From Thalassoglobus sp. JC818 (lineage in GTDB: Bacteria > Planctomycetota > Planctomycetia > Planctomycetales > Planctomycetaceae), in assembly GCF_040717535.1 (NCBI RefSeq), contig NZ_JBFEFI010000004.1, forward strand, positions 186,001 to 250,000: 64,000 nucleotides of DNA, given 5' to 3'. Made by a program: the position numbers and the translations under genes. Positions 51,156 through 60,686 of this stretch are shown here, in pieces. The notes below the pieces were generated by a model that made no database searches, was not told the origin of the DNA, and saw only the letters and a list, made by a program, of their open reading frames with translations. The stretch's first letter is position 1, and every line of letters begins with the position of its first letter.

Positions 51156-52538
51156 CTATCTCTCCTGTGGATCGATGAGTTTGAACCTTCTTTGATCGCT
51201 GCCGGTCGTATGCACGTCACCCAGTTCGTCCCGGATTGCCTCAGCTTGCTTCTGAAGCCGAGCGACAATTTCAGGGTACTCGTCAGCAACGTTTTTCTTC
51301 TCACCACGATCACGCCCGAGATCGAATAACTGCGGCTCATCCAGAGTTACGAACCCTTTAGACTGGCCGCCGGACTTCGACCAGAAGGGCTGGTCATGAA
51401 CAGTGCGAGGCAGGTGAAGTTTCCAGTTTCCATGCCGCACAGCCTGTAAGTTGGTCCCATTGTAATAGTAGAGAAAGTCATGTGGCGACTTCGTCCGCTC
51501 ACCTGTAAGAACTGATAGAATCTCCTTGCCATCAATCTTCCGATCTGTAGGAGGTGATACACCAGCGAGTTTGCAAAACAGCTGCAGCAGATCCATGCTC
51601 GTCAGAGTGATCTCGGAGACTTGCTGTGCTGGAATCGTTCCCGGCCAATAGAAAATTCCGGGAACGCGGTGCCCTCCTTCCATTGTGCAGTACTTGCCAC
51701 CACTCAATCCACCAGTCGATCCGGTTCGCGTTGGTCCATTGTCAGAGGTAAACACAATCAGCGTTTTCTCGGACAGGCCGGCACTTTCAACAGCATCGAC
51801 AATCCGACCGGTGCTGTGATCCAACTCTCGGATAAAGTCGCCGTATTTGCCTTTCCCGGAAGTCCCCACGAAATCCTGACTGGGCACAAGTGGAGTGTGA
51901 ACGATGTGGTGCGAGACATAAATGAAGAACGGTTCGCCTTTGCGTCGATCAATAAACTCGACGACTTCATCTGTATAAATCTCCGTCAACTCTTCGCAGG
52001 GAACCTTCTTCCGTTCGATTTGTTTCCCTCGGTACAAAGTATCGTAGTTGGGACCGCGGGACTTTCCGTAATTGCTTGGAATTCCCAGATGCTCGTCAAA
52101 GCCCGCATCGATTGGGTGAGAGCCTTCGACTTCCAATCCGAGGTGCCACTTTCCCACCATGAGTGATCGATACCCGGCCGGTTTGAGCAATTCGGGAATC
52201 GTGATTTCCTCGGGGAGAAGCCCATAGTCTTTGTATTTCGATCCCGGTGTCTCAATGCGAGCGACGGGAATTCCGCAGCGCATCGGATATCGACCGGTGA
52301 GCAAAGCTGCACGCGACGGGCTGCACACATTTGCGGGAACAAAAAAATCAGTGCTCCGAAAACCACCCTCAGCGAGCGCGTCGATTCGCGGTGTCTTTAC
52401 ACCACTGCGGTTGTAACAACTGAGATCACCGTACCCCAGATCGTCAGCAAAGATGACGATGATGTTGGGTTGATCGTCAGCGACGGTCACCGAGACCATC
52501 CCCAGTAACAGCAACATCACAACAGCTCGAATCATCAT
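51156..52538 (-). CDS. Secreted sulfatase (arylsulfatase A-like)
   Basis: A 460-residue sulfatase with a signal peptide (to about residue 20), metal-binding DD (32-33, IFADDLGYGD) and the formylglycine motif C72-S-P-S-R76 followed by AALLTGRYPMR. FTSDNGPTRTG supplies the second metal residues. It hydrolyses a sulfate ester, most likely on a polysaccharide; the target cannot be told. The conserved CSPSR cysteine must be converted by a formylglycine-generating enzyme or anSME, neither of which is in this window. First of four sulfatases in a row on this strand. Confidence 0.92.
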   Translation of the reverse strand: MMIRAVVMLLLLGMVSVTVADDQPNIIVIFADDLGYGDLSCYNRSGVKTPRIDALAEGGFRSTDFFVPANVCSPSRAALLTGRYPMRCGIPVARIETPGSKYKDYGLLPEEITIPELLKPAGYRSLMVGKWHLGLEVEGSHPIDAGFDEHLGIPSNYGKSRGPNYDTLYRGKQIERKKVPCEELTEIYTDEVVEFIDRRKGEPFFIYVSHHIVHTPLVPSQDFVGTSGKGKYGDFIRELDHSTGRIVDAVESAGLSEKTLIVFTSDNGPTRTGSTGGLSGGKYCTMEGGHRVPGIFYWPGTIPAQQVSEITLTSMDLLQLFCKLAGVSPPTDRKIDGKEILSVLTGERTKSPHDFLYYYNGTNLQAVRHGNWKLHLPRTVHDQPFWSKSGGQSKGFVTLDEPQLFDLGRDRGEKKNVADEYPEIVARLQKQAEAIRDELGDVHTTGSDQRRFKLIDPQER

Positions 52539-52622
52539 CGCGGTCTTGGCACTAAATGAATGAAATTAGAATCCAGCAACACGAGTTCTCAACGTCTTCG
52601 AACATCAAGACAACACCTCGTC

Positions 52623-54080
52623 TTATTTCTGCTTTGCTGGAGTTTTTGGTTGCGGAACCGGAGGAACGTCTGGTCGCTCCCCAGCCAAGTCAAAGAATCG
52701 CATGTTCTTTCCGACGCGGTCGAAGTCACCAAGGTCTTCTCGCATCTTTTCAACGAGTGACAACAGACGCTCCACGATTTGTGGATTCTCATCGGAGACA
52801 TCTGTCGTTTCGCCCAAATCGTTCTCTAAGTCGACGAGAAACGGACTATCGAAACCGACTCGATCTTCAGGGCCAATGTGATTATTTCGACTGAAGGGTG
52901 CAGCCCCGATCGGTTCTTTGTCGCGAGGAAGATGAAGCTTCCACTTTCCCTGACGAACAGCCTGAAGATGAACCCGCAGATAGTAGAAATACGCTTTGTC
53001 TGGATCGGCCTTGTCGAACTCTCCATGGAAGAGATGGCGAATGTCATCGCCGTCAATCACGCGATCATCAGGAACCTCCGCATGAGCCAAAGCTGCAAAC
53101 GTTGGGAAGATATCCATTGTCGTCGCGATCGACTCGCATGTCGTATTCGGTGGAACGCGACCAGGCCCCCAGAGAATTGCGGGAACGCGGACTCCTCCTT
53201 CAAATGTGGAGACTTTTCCACTTCGCAGCTTGCCGGCTGAACCACCATGGTCATCGGGAAGTCGACCGTTGGCGAAGTCTTTGTTTTTAATCAGCCACGG
53301 ACCGTTGTCGCTGGTGAATAAGACATATGTATTGTCAGCCAAGTCGAGTTCTTCGATCGTGTCGAGAATTCTTCCCACGTTGAAGTCAATTTCTTCGAGG
53401 ACGTCTCCATACAGCCCGCGTTCGCTTTTTCCACGAAAATCGGCGGATGCATCAAGACGTGTGTGCGGCATCGTATGTGGGATATAAACAAAAAACGGAC
53501 GACTCTGATTCGTCTCAATAAAAGAGATCGCTTCGTCGGTGTAACGCTTGGTTAGCGTCGCCATATCGGTTTTCGGCTCAATTAATTTTTCGTTGCGGTA
53601 GAGATTCGCGATACGATCGTTGCTGGTGGGTGTTCCGAAAAAGAAATCGAAGCCCTGATGCGTAGGGAGCAGGTCGACATAGAATCCCGACTGTGCATGT
53701 TTTGCCAAGTCCCATTTTCCGAAACAAGCCGTCGCGTAACCCTGAGCTTTGAGCACCTCGGCGATGGTGATTTCATCTTCATGCAAGATCGGGTGGACCT
53801 GTTTGGTGTTTCCCCGTTCGGCGACTCTCATTGGGTAGCACCCGGTCATCAATGCTGCCCGCGACGGTCCGCAAATCGGCTGCGCATAGAAGTTCGTAAA
53901 CTTCATGCCCTGCTCAGCCATTTCATCAAGCCGAGGTGTCTCGAAATCGGATGCGCCGAAGCAGCCGACATCTTCATAACCCTGATCGTCTGTAAAGATG
54001 ACGACAAAGTTTGGCCTGTCAGCCCCATCAGCCCATGAGGTGCATAGGAACAGGACGATTAACGCACTTCTCATATTCAT
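52623..54080 (-). CDS. Secreted sulfatase (arylsulfatase A-like)
   Basis: A 485-residue sulfatase. The signal peptide (LIVLFLCTSWADGA) leads to RPNFVVIFTDDQGYED and the formylglycine site C70-G-P-S-R74 with AALMTGCYPMR. FTSDNGPWLIKN is the distal metal segment. It closely follows the arrangement of arylsulfatase A-type enzymes and ends in a lysine/proline tail (PVPQPKTPAKQK). The ATG at 54080 has GAGGTGG in front; an in-frame GTG at 54086 is the alternative. The substrate is unknown; the variation in the active-site loop (CGPSR against CSPSR in the neighbour) suggests the paralogues differ in target. Confidence 0.92.
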   Translation of the reverse strand: MNMRSALIVLFLCTSWADGADRPNFVVIFTDDQGYEDVGCFGASDFETPRLDEMAEQGMKFTNFYAQPICGPSRAALMTGCYPMRVAERGNTKQVHPILHEDEITIAEVLKAQGYATACFGKWDLAKHAQSGFYVDLLPTHQGFDFFFGTPTSNDRIANLYRNEKLIEPKTDMATLTKRYTDEAISFIETNQSRPFFVYIPHTMPHTRLDASADFRGKSERGLYGDVLEEIDFNVGRILDTIEELDLADNTYVLFTSDNGPWLIKNKDFANGRLPDDHGGSAGKLRSGKVSTFEGGVRVPAILWGPGRVPPNTTCESIATTMDIFPTFAALAHAEVPDDRVIDGDDIRHLFHGEFDKADPDKAYFYYLRVHLQAVRQGKWKLHLPRDKEPIGAAPFSRNNHIGPEDRVGFDSPFLVDLENDLGETTDVSDENPQIVERLLSLVEKMREDLGDFDRVGKNMRFFDLAGERPDVPPVPQPKTPAKQK

Positions 54081-54261
54081 GACCACCTCGTTCCGTTCAA
54101 GTGCAGGTTCTAGCTGTCTCTCACTGAAGTCTTACTGTGCACCATGTTTTGTAAGTTGTTGAAGTCCGCCCCACCAACGTAGTTTTGACCTAAGAGTCAT
54201 CTGGTGATGGTTTGGATAATCACGCTCAGATGAGCCACTCGAATTTCACCAACGAAACCGA

Positions 54262-56382
54262 CTAGGGATTTGCCGAGAGTTCAGGATACTCTGGCAAGAC
54301 TTTCGCATCGAATTGAAAGTCGTCCACAGTCACATGCCCCCATCCGGTCGTCGATCGATCAACAATTTTCAGATACACATGTTGCCCAAGGTATGGTGTC
54401 AGGTCCCATTCCACGATTTGCATGACCTGGCTATTGATCCCTCGGGCGAGTAACACCTCTTTCCCGTCGGCAGTACACAGTGCGACGTATGTCTGGCCCC
54501 CTTGTCCTCCTCCGACACGAAAAGTCATCGCCTTTTCTGAAGGGATGAAGATTGGGGACACAATCACGCCTGTTTGCGGATCCGATCCCTTCACAGCTTC
54601 GGGCGAAGCCTCAAGAGTCGTCAGATAGTATTGCCCCTGTTTGTTGTATTCCTGCCCATTGTGAAAGAACTTCTCACGTTGCCCAACGACATTTCCGAAC
54701 TCTCCTTCGATCACTTTCCATGGAGCGAGTTCTCCCGATTCAAAGTCGAAGGTCGTGCTCCGGATGCTTTGGCTGGCGGCCGTCTTCGGAGCTGCTTTGG
54801 ACGACTTCTCAACTTCAGGCGGAGCGTATCGACTCAAGAGTTCGTCCAGTTCTTTGACGAGCGCTGGATGTTCGTTGACAACGTTTCGAGTCTGACTTCG
54901 ATCAGTCTCGAGATCGTAGAGCTGCGCTGGGGGAGCATCTTTTCGAATCTTTCCATCTTCAATGTCGCTGTTGACTGAACCCACGAACTGAATCGCAGGT
55001 GGGCCGCCAAATGCGTGATCGCCCGGCTTCTTTCCCTTGAATCCTCCGCTTCCTTGCTTGGGTATATACATCCACTTCCCTTTTCGAATGGAGAGATGTG
55101 TCCCCTGATGCGGAGCCAGAACGAGATGGTCTCGCAACGCCCCTTCGGTTTCGCCGAGCAGAGCTGGAAGCACGTTGACGCTATCGGCCTGCTGCGCTTT
55201 TTCGAGTTCCTGGTCAGTCAAAGCTGCGAATGTGGCGAGCATATCCACGTTACCGATCAACTGATCGGAAACAGTTCCAGCTTTAACTTTGCCGGGCCAC
55301 CGCACAATGAACGGGACACGATGCCCCCCTTCCCAGACACCGAACTTAAATCCCAGCAGTTCGCCGTTTTGTCTGTGACCAGCATCGAATGCGTTTTGCC
55401 CTCCAAGGTTGAACATGCCGCCGTTGTCGCTGGTAAAGATCACAAGCGTGTTGTCAGCCAACCCATTCTCATCGAGGCAATTGAGAATCTCACCGACCAT
55501 CCAATCAAGCTCGTGAATGTAATCCCCATAGAGGCCGCACTGACTGGTCCCCTGAAATCGCTCTGCAGGTGTAAATGGGTGATGAATGTTTGTCGTCGCG
55601 AGATATAGGAAGAAGGGATTGTCCTGATGTGCACGAATCCACTCGACCGATTTATTTGCGAGAGTTGTGCCAACCTCATAGTCGTTGTACCGCTTGTGAG
55701 CCTCAATCGCACCGCCAAACTGATTCGCGGATCGCTGAGCAGCTTCTGGAGGAATCTCTGTGATCGGAGTGACCTCGTCAGCTTTTCGGCCGACATGGAC
55801 AATCGGATCGGATGGATCACTACCGACGATGTGCTCATTCTCAACGAAAACATACGGAGGGGCGCTATTGACCACCGGCACACCGAAATAGCTGTCGAAA
55901 CCGAGATCGCGTGGACCGGGACTTAAAGGTGCCTGCCAGTCATTTGAACCAGTCTTAAACCCCAGATGCCATTTCCCGAAAGCTGCCGTGTCGTAGCCTC
56001 TTTTCTTAAAGAGATCTGCAATTGTCGTTTTGTCAGGATCGACAAGCAAAGGAGATGTCACCGGAGCAGGCCCCCAAATCCCCATTCCATCTTTGGCCCG
56101 GACGGGGTACTCACCTGTCAGCAATGCAAATCGCGAAGGCGTGCAAACTGCGGAGACTGAATGTGCATCGGTGAAGCGTCTCCCCTCGGCGGCGAGTTTA
56201 TCGATGTTTGGAGTCTGAACTTTTGTTGCTCCATAGCAACCCAGATCTCCGTAACCGAGATCATCTACAAAGATCAGAACAACATTCGGCGTCTTCTCAG
56301 CCCCACACGTTTCACTCGCCCCAGCCAAGGCCAGAAAGAGAACTGATAGGAGTGAGAGAGTCCAAGAGAATCGAGATGTCAT
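54262..56382 (-). CDS. Secreted sulfatase with C-terminal jelly-roll carbohydrate-binding-like domain
   Basis: A 706-residue exported protein. A sulfatase domain (34-540) has VLIFVDDLGYGD, C80-T-P-S-R84 with FALLTGEYPVR, and TSDNGGMFNLGG. After a short linker comes a beta domain of about 150 residues (FDFESGELAPWKVIEG, TGVIVSPIF, FRVGGGQGGQTYVALCTADGKEVL, LGQHVYLKIVDRSTTGWGHVTVDDF). The closing phrase and the FDFESG opening resemble the jelly-roll domain at the end of GH32 fructanases. It likely docks the enzyme to a glycan. The ATG at 56382 has GAGGAGG before it; the frame is open 23 codons further upstream. Confidence 0.88.
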   Translation of the reverse strand: MTSRFSWTLSLLSVLFLALAGASETCGAEKTPNVVLIFVDDLGYGDLGCYGATKVQTPNIDKLAAEGRRFTDAHSVSAVCTPSRFALLTGEYPVRAKDGMGIWGPAPVTSPLLVDPDKTTIADLFKKRGYDTAAFGKWHLGFKTGSNDWQAPLSPGPRDLGFDSYFGVPVVNSAPPYVFVENEHIVGSDPSDPIVHVGRKADEVTPITEIPPEAAQRSANQFGGAIEAHKRYNDYEVGTTLANKSVEWIRAHQDNPFFLYLATTNIHHPFTPAERFQGTSQCGLYGDYIHELDWMVGEILNCLDENGLADNTLVIFTSDNGGMFNLGGQNAFDAGHRQNGELLGFKFGVWEGGHRVPFIVRWPGKVKAGTVSDQLIGNVDMLATFAALTDQELEKAQQADSVNVLPALLGETEGALRDHLVLAPHQGTHLSIRKGKWMYIPKQGSGGFKGKKPGDHAFGGPPAIQFVGSVNSDIEDGKIRKDAPPAQLYDLETDRSQTRNVVNEHPALVKELDELLSRYAPPEVEKSSKAAPKTAASQSIRSTTFDFESGELAPWKVIEGEFGNVVGQREKFFHNGQEYNKQGQYYLTTLEASPEAVKGSDPQTGVIVSPIFIPSEKAMTFRVGGGQGGQTYVALCTADGKEVLLARGINSQVMQIVEWDLTPYLGQHVYLKIVDRSTTGWGHVTVDDFQFDAKVLPEYPELSANP

Positions 56383-56509
56383 CGATCGCCTCCTCGAGAT
56401 TTCTTCAGATGTAATTCGCTTTGAATCAGCATAATCCGTCACAGACAACACTTTCGGTGATCGCTGCTATTCGACCGATCCACTCCAGCCACCTCTCGGG
56501 TGCGAAAGC

Positions 56510-57922
56510 TTACTCTTGTATAACACGAGGAGCGTTTAACCAAGCATTGAGTTCTGCAACCATGGATTGCACAACTTCAGGTTGTTCGCTGATCAGATTC
56601 CGCCTCTCGTTGGGATCAACGGAGATGTCGAACAGCTCAACTGGTTCTCCATTCTTAGCCAGCAGCTTCCATTTTCCGTTCATGGCAACTTCAGTTGCGA
56701 ATGGCTTCGGTTTTGGTTCATGCCTTTGCATGCTCTTATAGAGATCAAGTTGCCAGAAGACCGTTCCACGTTTACTGGAGTCCGGTATGGATTCACCTTT
56801 CATATGCGGCAACAGACTGAGACCATCAATCGAGATGTCTTGAGGAATTGTGACACCTGCTGCTTCGCAAAACGTAGGCAGTAAATCGTTCGTGTGACCA
56901 AAGAATTCAGAGACCTTCCGGCTCGAAATCTGAGCAGGCCAGCGGGCGATCATTGGGACGCGCAGCCCGCCATCGTGCAGATCTGTCTTTCCGCCTTTTA
57001 AATCGCCGATGTAACCCTCGAAGGCAGCTCCGTTGTCGCTCGCGAACACAACGAGCGTGTTCTCCGCAATCCCGAGGCTGTCCAGTTTGTCCAAGATCTG
57101 ACCGACTTTTCCATCCATGTGCTGCATCATGGAACGGAAGCGATGCTGATCATCACTAATTCCGTCCGTTGCGGTTTCTGACCAATACGGTTCGGGAGCT
57201 GGTTCGTATGGTTTATGCGGAACAAGCCACCAGACGTTGAGGAAGAAGGGTTTATCTTGCTTGGCGAACTCTTCGATCTGCTCGACTGCGAAGTCACAAT
57301 TGGCGTCTGTCAAGTGCTTTGAGTAGTAAGGATCATCGGCTCCAACCTGACGATCATTGCGGAGCAAAACCGTTCCCCCATTTCGGAAGAGAGTCCGATC
57401 GCGCCCCATTTCCGTTCGCAACGGTTGCTGTTCAATTTGCGTCTGATAGACGTCGAATCCATGCTGGCGAGGCCCGGGCTGATCGGTCAATCGCTCGCCG
57501 TGCTCATTCACGTGCAAGCCTCCTAGATGCCACTTTCCAACATGAGCAGTGTTGTAGCCAGCATCTTGAAGGAGCTCTGCAATCGTCGTTGCTGATTCCG
57601 GCAACCACCGGTTTACATCGTTGAAGTGTCGAGTGATGTTAAACCGAAGCGGATATCGTCCCGTCAAAACAGAAGCACGCGTCGGAGAGCAGACCGCGGA
57701 GCCCGCATAGAATCTCGTGAACTTCATCCCCTCGGTTGCAAGTCGATCAAGATGCGGAGTTTTAACTGCTGGACTTCCAAAGCAGGAGAGGTCTCGATAA
57801 CCGAGATCGTCCGCCAAAAGCATAATGATGTTCGGTCGATCGTCAGCTTGTATCTCGACGGGATACTGAGCCGCTTCGAATCCAACGCTCAGAACAAAAA
57901 GCAAAGCCACAGAGCACTTCAT
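56510..57922 (-). CDS. Secreted sulfatase (arylsulfatase A-like, CSPTR variant)
   Basis: A 470-residue sulfatase with a signal peptide (MKCSVALLFVLSVGFEA), NIIMLLADDLGYRD and the active site C78-S-P-T-R82 (threonine in place of the usual serine; still a permitted formylglycine motif) followed by ASVLTGRYPLR. FASDNGAAFEGY completes the metal site. ATG 57922 is preferred to an in-frame TTG one codon upstream. It lies between the jelly-roll sulfatase and the aldo/keto reductase, same strand. Target sulfate ester unknown. Confidence 0.92.
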   Translation of the reverse strand: MKCSVALLFVLSVGFEAAQYPVEIQADDRPNIIMLLADDLGYRDLSCFGSPAVKTPHLDRLATEGMKFTRFYAGSAVCSPTRASVLTGRYPLRFNITRHFNDVNRWLPESATTIAELLQDAGYNTAHVGKWHLGGLHVNEHGERLTDQPGPRQHGFDVYQTQIEQQPLRTEMGRDRTLFRNGGTVLLRNDRQVGADDPYYSKHLTDANCDFAVEQIEEFAKQDKPFFLNVWWLVPHKPYEPAPEPYWSETATDGISDDQHRFRSMMQHMDGKVGQILDKLDSLGIAENTLVVFASDNGAAFEGYIGDLKGGKTDLHDGGLRVPMIARWPAQISSRKVSEFFGHTNDLLPTFCEAAGVTIPQDISIDGLSLLPHMKGESIPDSSKRGTVFWQLDLYKSMQRHEPKPKPFATEVAMNGKWKLLAKNGEPVELFDISVDPNERRNLISEQPEVVQSMVAELNAWLNAPRVIQE

Positions 57923-57979
57923 CAATCGAATTCCACTCTCTAAAAAGTCTGAACAAGACCAGTCAATTCACAGGGTCGC

Positions 57980-59008
57980 TCACACTTCGAGTTTTAATTT
58001 CCCGACTTGGACTGCCGCTCCCATATTGGCGATCCCCGGACCATAGTAATCTTTTCCGAATGGAAGAATCATGGGTTCTTCCCATGGACGACGAGGAACC
58101 ATGGCGGCGATATCATCGATTCGAATGAGAACTTCTTCAGAGAGAGGACCTTTTTCGACAGCCTCAACGCTCGCCTCCAAATGCTCGACAGTCTTGCAAC
58201 CGATCGGAATCGTCGAAATCGCAGGATTCGACACCGCGAATCGGAGGCACAACTCGTAGGCTGGCATCTCCAACTGATCGAGCAGATCGTAATACGCCAA
58301 TAACTGTTGCCTTCTCGTTTCTGCCAGCCAGAACGGTTTCTCGCGAACTTCGACTTCGGCACGTCGAGTCAGGAAGCCTTGGCCAAACACCGACCCCAAC
58401 ACGATTCCCATGTCGTGTTCCGCAGCTGCGGGAATTACGGTCTCAGCAGCTTCTCGGAACAGAACGTTGTAGTTGAAAGCGGTCAGGACGACATCGAAAC
58501 AGTCACTCTGAATCAACGATGTCATTTCCGTCACGGTCGTACCCGCGAGCCCGCTGAACCGAATCTTCCCCTCTGCCTTCAGGTCATCGATGAGCTCAAG
58601 AACAGGTCCGTCCAACGGGTCATAGCTTGTCCACCAGGGATATTGTTGTGGACGATCCGGTTCATGAATCATCAGAACATCAATCTGATCACGTCCGAGA
58701 AGTCGCAAGCTTTCCTCGACAGACTCACGCAACCCGCTCAGATCTTGCGGATCGAATGGCTGAGGACGTCCGCCGAGTTTCGTCGTAATGACCAGTGGAG
58801 CATCGGTGCCTGCAATGGCTTGCCCGACAGTTCTTTCGCTGTCTGCGTAAGCGGGGGCAGTGTCGATTGCATTCACACCCAGCTCAATCGCCCGGTGCAT
58901 GATGCGTTCGGTCTCAGACACACCTCCAGCCAGCGAAGAGGTGTAGAGTCCGCCAATCGAGAGCAGGCTCACTTCGATCCCGGTTCGACCGAGCTGTCTT
59001 GTTTCCAT
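57980..59008 (-). CDS. Aldo/keto reductase family oxidoreductase
   Basis: A 342-residue cytoplasmic NADPH-dependent oxidoreductase with the AKR catalytic tetrad visible: D49 and Y54 (AIDTAPAYADSE), K77 (TTKLGG) and H115 (VLMIHEPD). Later AVSNPAISTIPIGCKTVEHLE is the usual NADPH-side segment. Length and start (METRQLGRTGIEVS) match D-threo-aldose 1-dehydrogenase/galactose dehydrogenase-type AKRs, so a sugar substrate is plausible. It is on the same strand as the four sulfatases, 57 bp from the nearest, and may reduce or oxidise a released sugar; that is inference. Confidence 0.88.
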   Translation of the reverse strand: METRQLGRTGIEVSLLSIGGLYTSSLAGGVSETERIMHRAIELGVNAIDTAPAYADSERTVGQAIAGTDAPLVITTKLGGRPQPFDPQDLSGLRESVEESLRLLGRDQIDVLMIHEPDRPQQYPWWTSYDPLDGPVLELIDDLKAEGKIRFSGLAGTTVTEMTSLIQSDCFDVVLTAFNYNVLFREAAETVIPAAAEHDMGIVLGSVFGQGFLTRRAEVEVREKPFWLAETRRQQLLAYYDLLDQLEMPAYELCLRFAVSNPAISTIPIGCKTVEHLEASVEAVEKGPLSEEVLIRIDDIAAMVPRRPWEEPMILPFGKDYYGPGIANMGAAVQVGKLKLEV

Positions 59009-59439
59009 GAAAAATTCTCTCGGAGATTGGACTCACTCACAGCTTGAATCGCTCACCAACTCATGGCCATTCCGCCAGCCTATTTCGCTGTCCACGATCA
59101 GAACGAACGACATGCTGGCACGATTTGCGTCATGCCAATATCACCGAATTCCATTCTGTAGCAACTTCAAAACAGCCGATTCTGCGACCGCACAGCAAGT
59201 TGGCTGTCGAACATAGTTGCTATTTCGCGAAACTCGTGGGGTTGCAACGAGGAGAAGATTCTCCCATCAAATCAAAACATGTCGAGAATAGAATGCGACA
59301 TCAGACTAACGATTTGCGACACATCAAAGTCGACCGGCTCTCTGAGCGTTGCCAGCCCGATGAAAGAAGAACCCTAAAGCCCGGAATTGCATCCACCGCC
59401 AAGAATCGAAGCAGATCCTGACTCAAAGCCCAATAGAAG
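59009..59439. other. 431-bp gap between the aldo/keto reductase and tRNA genes
   Basis: No gene, repeat or strong hairpin was found. It must contain the promoter of the aldo/keto reductase gene. Confidence 0.4.
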
Positions 59440-59513
59440 TACGCCCGGAGGGATTCGAACCCCCGACCTGCGGATTAGAAGTCCGCTGCTCTATCCAGCT
59501 GAGCTACGGGCGC
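59440..59513 (-). tRNA. tRNA-Arg (anticodon TCT)
   Basis: Read on the minus strand it begins GCGCCCGTAGCTCAGCTGGA, has the anticodon stem GCGGA / TCCGC around the loop CTTCTAA (anticodon TCT), and the T-arm GGGGGTTCGAATCCC. The acceptor stem GCGCCCG / CGGGCGT closes with one G.T pair, and the discriminator base is A. CCA is not encoded. The cloverleaf is complete, so the gene looks functional. Confidence 0.97.
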
Positions 59514-59963
59514 GAAGGACTCAATATGATCTCCCGAAACCTTCTCACGCTGGAGACTTACAACTTGAGTAAAAACCCAGAACGTGAATCGGGACGGATT
59601 GAGTCGAGGGAATATTAGACAGAAGACTCTTGGGATACCAGCGGGGGGCAACGATCGATCCGTGCAAATTCCCGGAGAAGTCTGTTCTTCAGCTTGTTCG
59701 TCCTGAGTTGGCAAGGGTTCATCGGAAGCTGGAAGAGGTGCATCCAGTTGTACTGAAGCATCGATTGGCCTATATTTCGCCTTTGGTCAATTGACCCAGT
59801 GGTTGCGGTGCGCAAACTGCCAGCCGACTTTGTGCTGGGTGAGATGTGCTTCAACAGGCTCGCGGTACAATCTTGCCACTGCTGGTGAGAACTTGTCCTC
59901 CACTCGAACCTGTCAGATTCGACCTGCAGAACCTATTCAAAGAACTCATTTTTCGGGTTATTC
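59514..59963. other. 450-bp gap between tRNA-Arg and the first dehydratase gene
   Basis: Divergent region with no convincing gene. It should hold the tRNA promoter and the promoter of the fatty-acid gene set, but neither stands out by eye. Confidence 0.4.
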
Positions 59964-60464
59964 ATGCGATTTTCGTTGATTGATCGAATCACCGGACTTG
60001 AGCGTGATGAGTCAATCACCGCGATCAAGAACCTGACACTTGCTGAGGAATACCTTCAAGACCACTTTCCTGGATTTCCTGTGATGCCCGGTGTTCTCCT
60101 GGTGGAGTCACTTGTCCAGAGTTGCGGTTGGTTGATGCGTTATTCTTGCGACTTCGCTTACAGCACTGTGCTTCTCGAAGAAGCGAAAGCAGTGAAGTTC
60201 AACAAGTTTCTCGCACCCGGGAATTCGATGACCATCGATTGCCGAGTTCAGAAAAAAGACGACGACGGAACCCGCTGGACATTCAAAGCAGCTGGTTCTG
60301 TCGATGATACCAATATCGTGAGTGCCAAGCTGACGCTCACACAATTCAATCTTGCGGACCAGTATCCGAAGATTGCATCCGGCGATGAATTACAGACTCA
60401 GCACGCGAAAGAACTCTTCGCGACGCTGGGCGGAGAAGAACTCACGAAGGCGTCATCTGTTTAG
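59964..60464 (+). CDS. FabZ-like 3-hydroxyacyl-ACP dehydratase, copy 1
   Basis: A 166-residue hot-dog-fold protein with the FabZ catalytic pair: H34 in LQDHFPGFPVMPG and E48 in VLLVESLVQ. It would dehydrate 3-hydroxyacyl-ACP to enoyl-ACP. Like classic FabZ it starts near the fold (MRFSLIDRIT), and the C-terminal 30 residues are an extra tail. It is the first of four plus-strand genes with ketoreductase, ACP and a second dehydratase. A separate specialised acyl chain, rather than bulk fatty acids, is possible but unproven. Confidence 0.87.
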   Translation: MRFSLIDRITGLERDESITAIKNLTLAEEYLQDHFPGFPVMPGVLLVESLVQSCGWLMRYSCDFAYSTVLLEEAKAVKFNKFLAPGNSMTIDCRVQKKDDDGTRWTFKAAGSVDDTNIVSAKLTLTQFNLADQYPKIASGDELQTQHAKELFATLGGEELTKASSV

Positions 60465-60686
60465 TTGACCTTTTCGGAAATGGCCCTGCTCTTCGTGATT
60501 CATCGAAAAATATGCGAATCGACTGAAACACGAACTCATCCGAAACGGATGAATTCGATCCCAACATTTTGCTCAACAGGTTACTGTCGTCGATACACCT
60601 GAAGAGCGCGAGACCTCGTGTTTCATTGGGAACTCAATCTTAAAACATGTTCTGGGATACCAGAACGAACAGGCTGAGAGGAAGAA

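Noticed and set aside
59514-59963. Minus-strand frame of 79 residues upstream of tRNA-Arg
   Set aside because: No Shine-Dalgarno, no hydrophobic or domain pattern; treated as non-coding.
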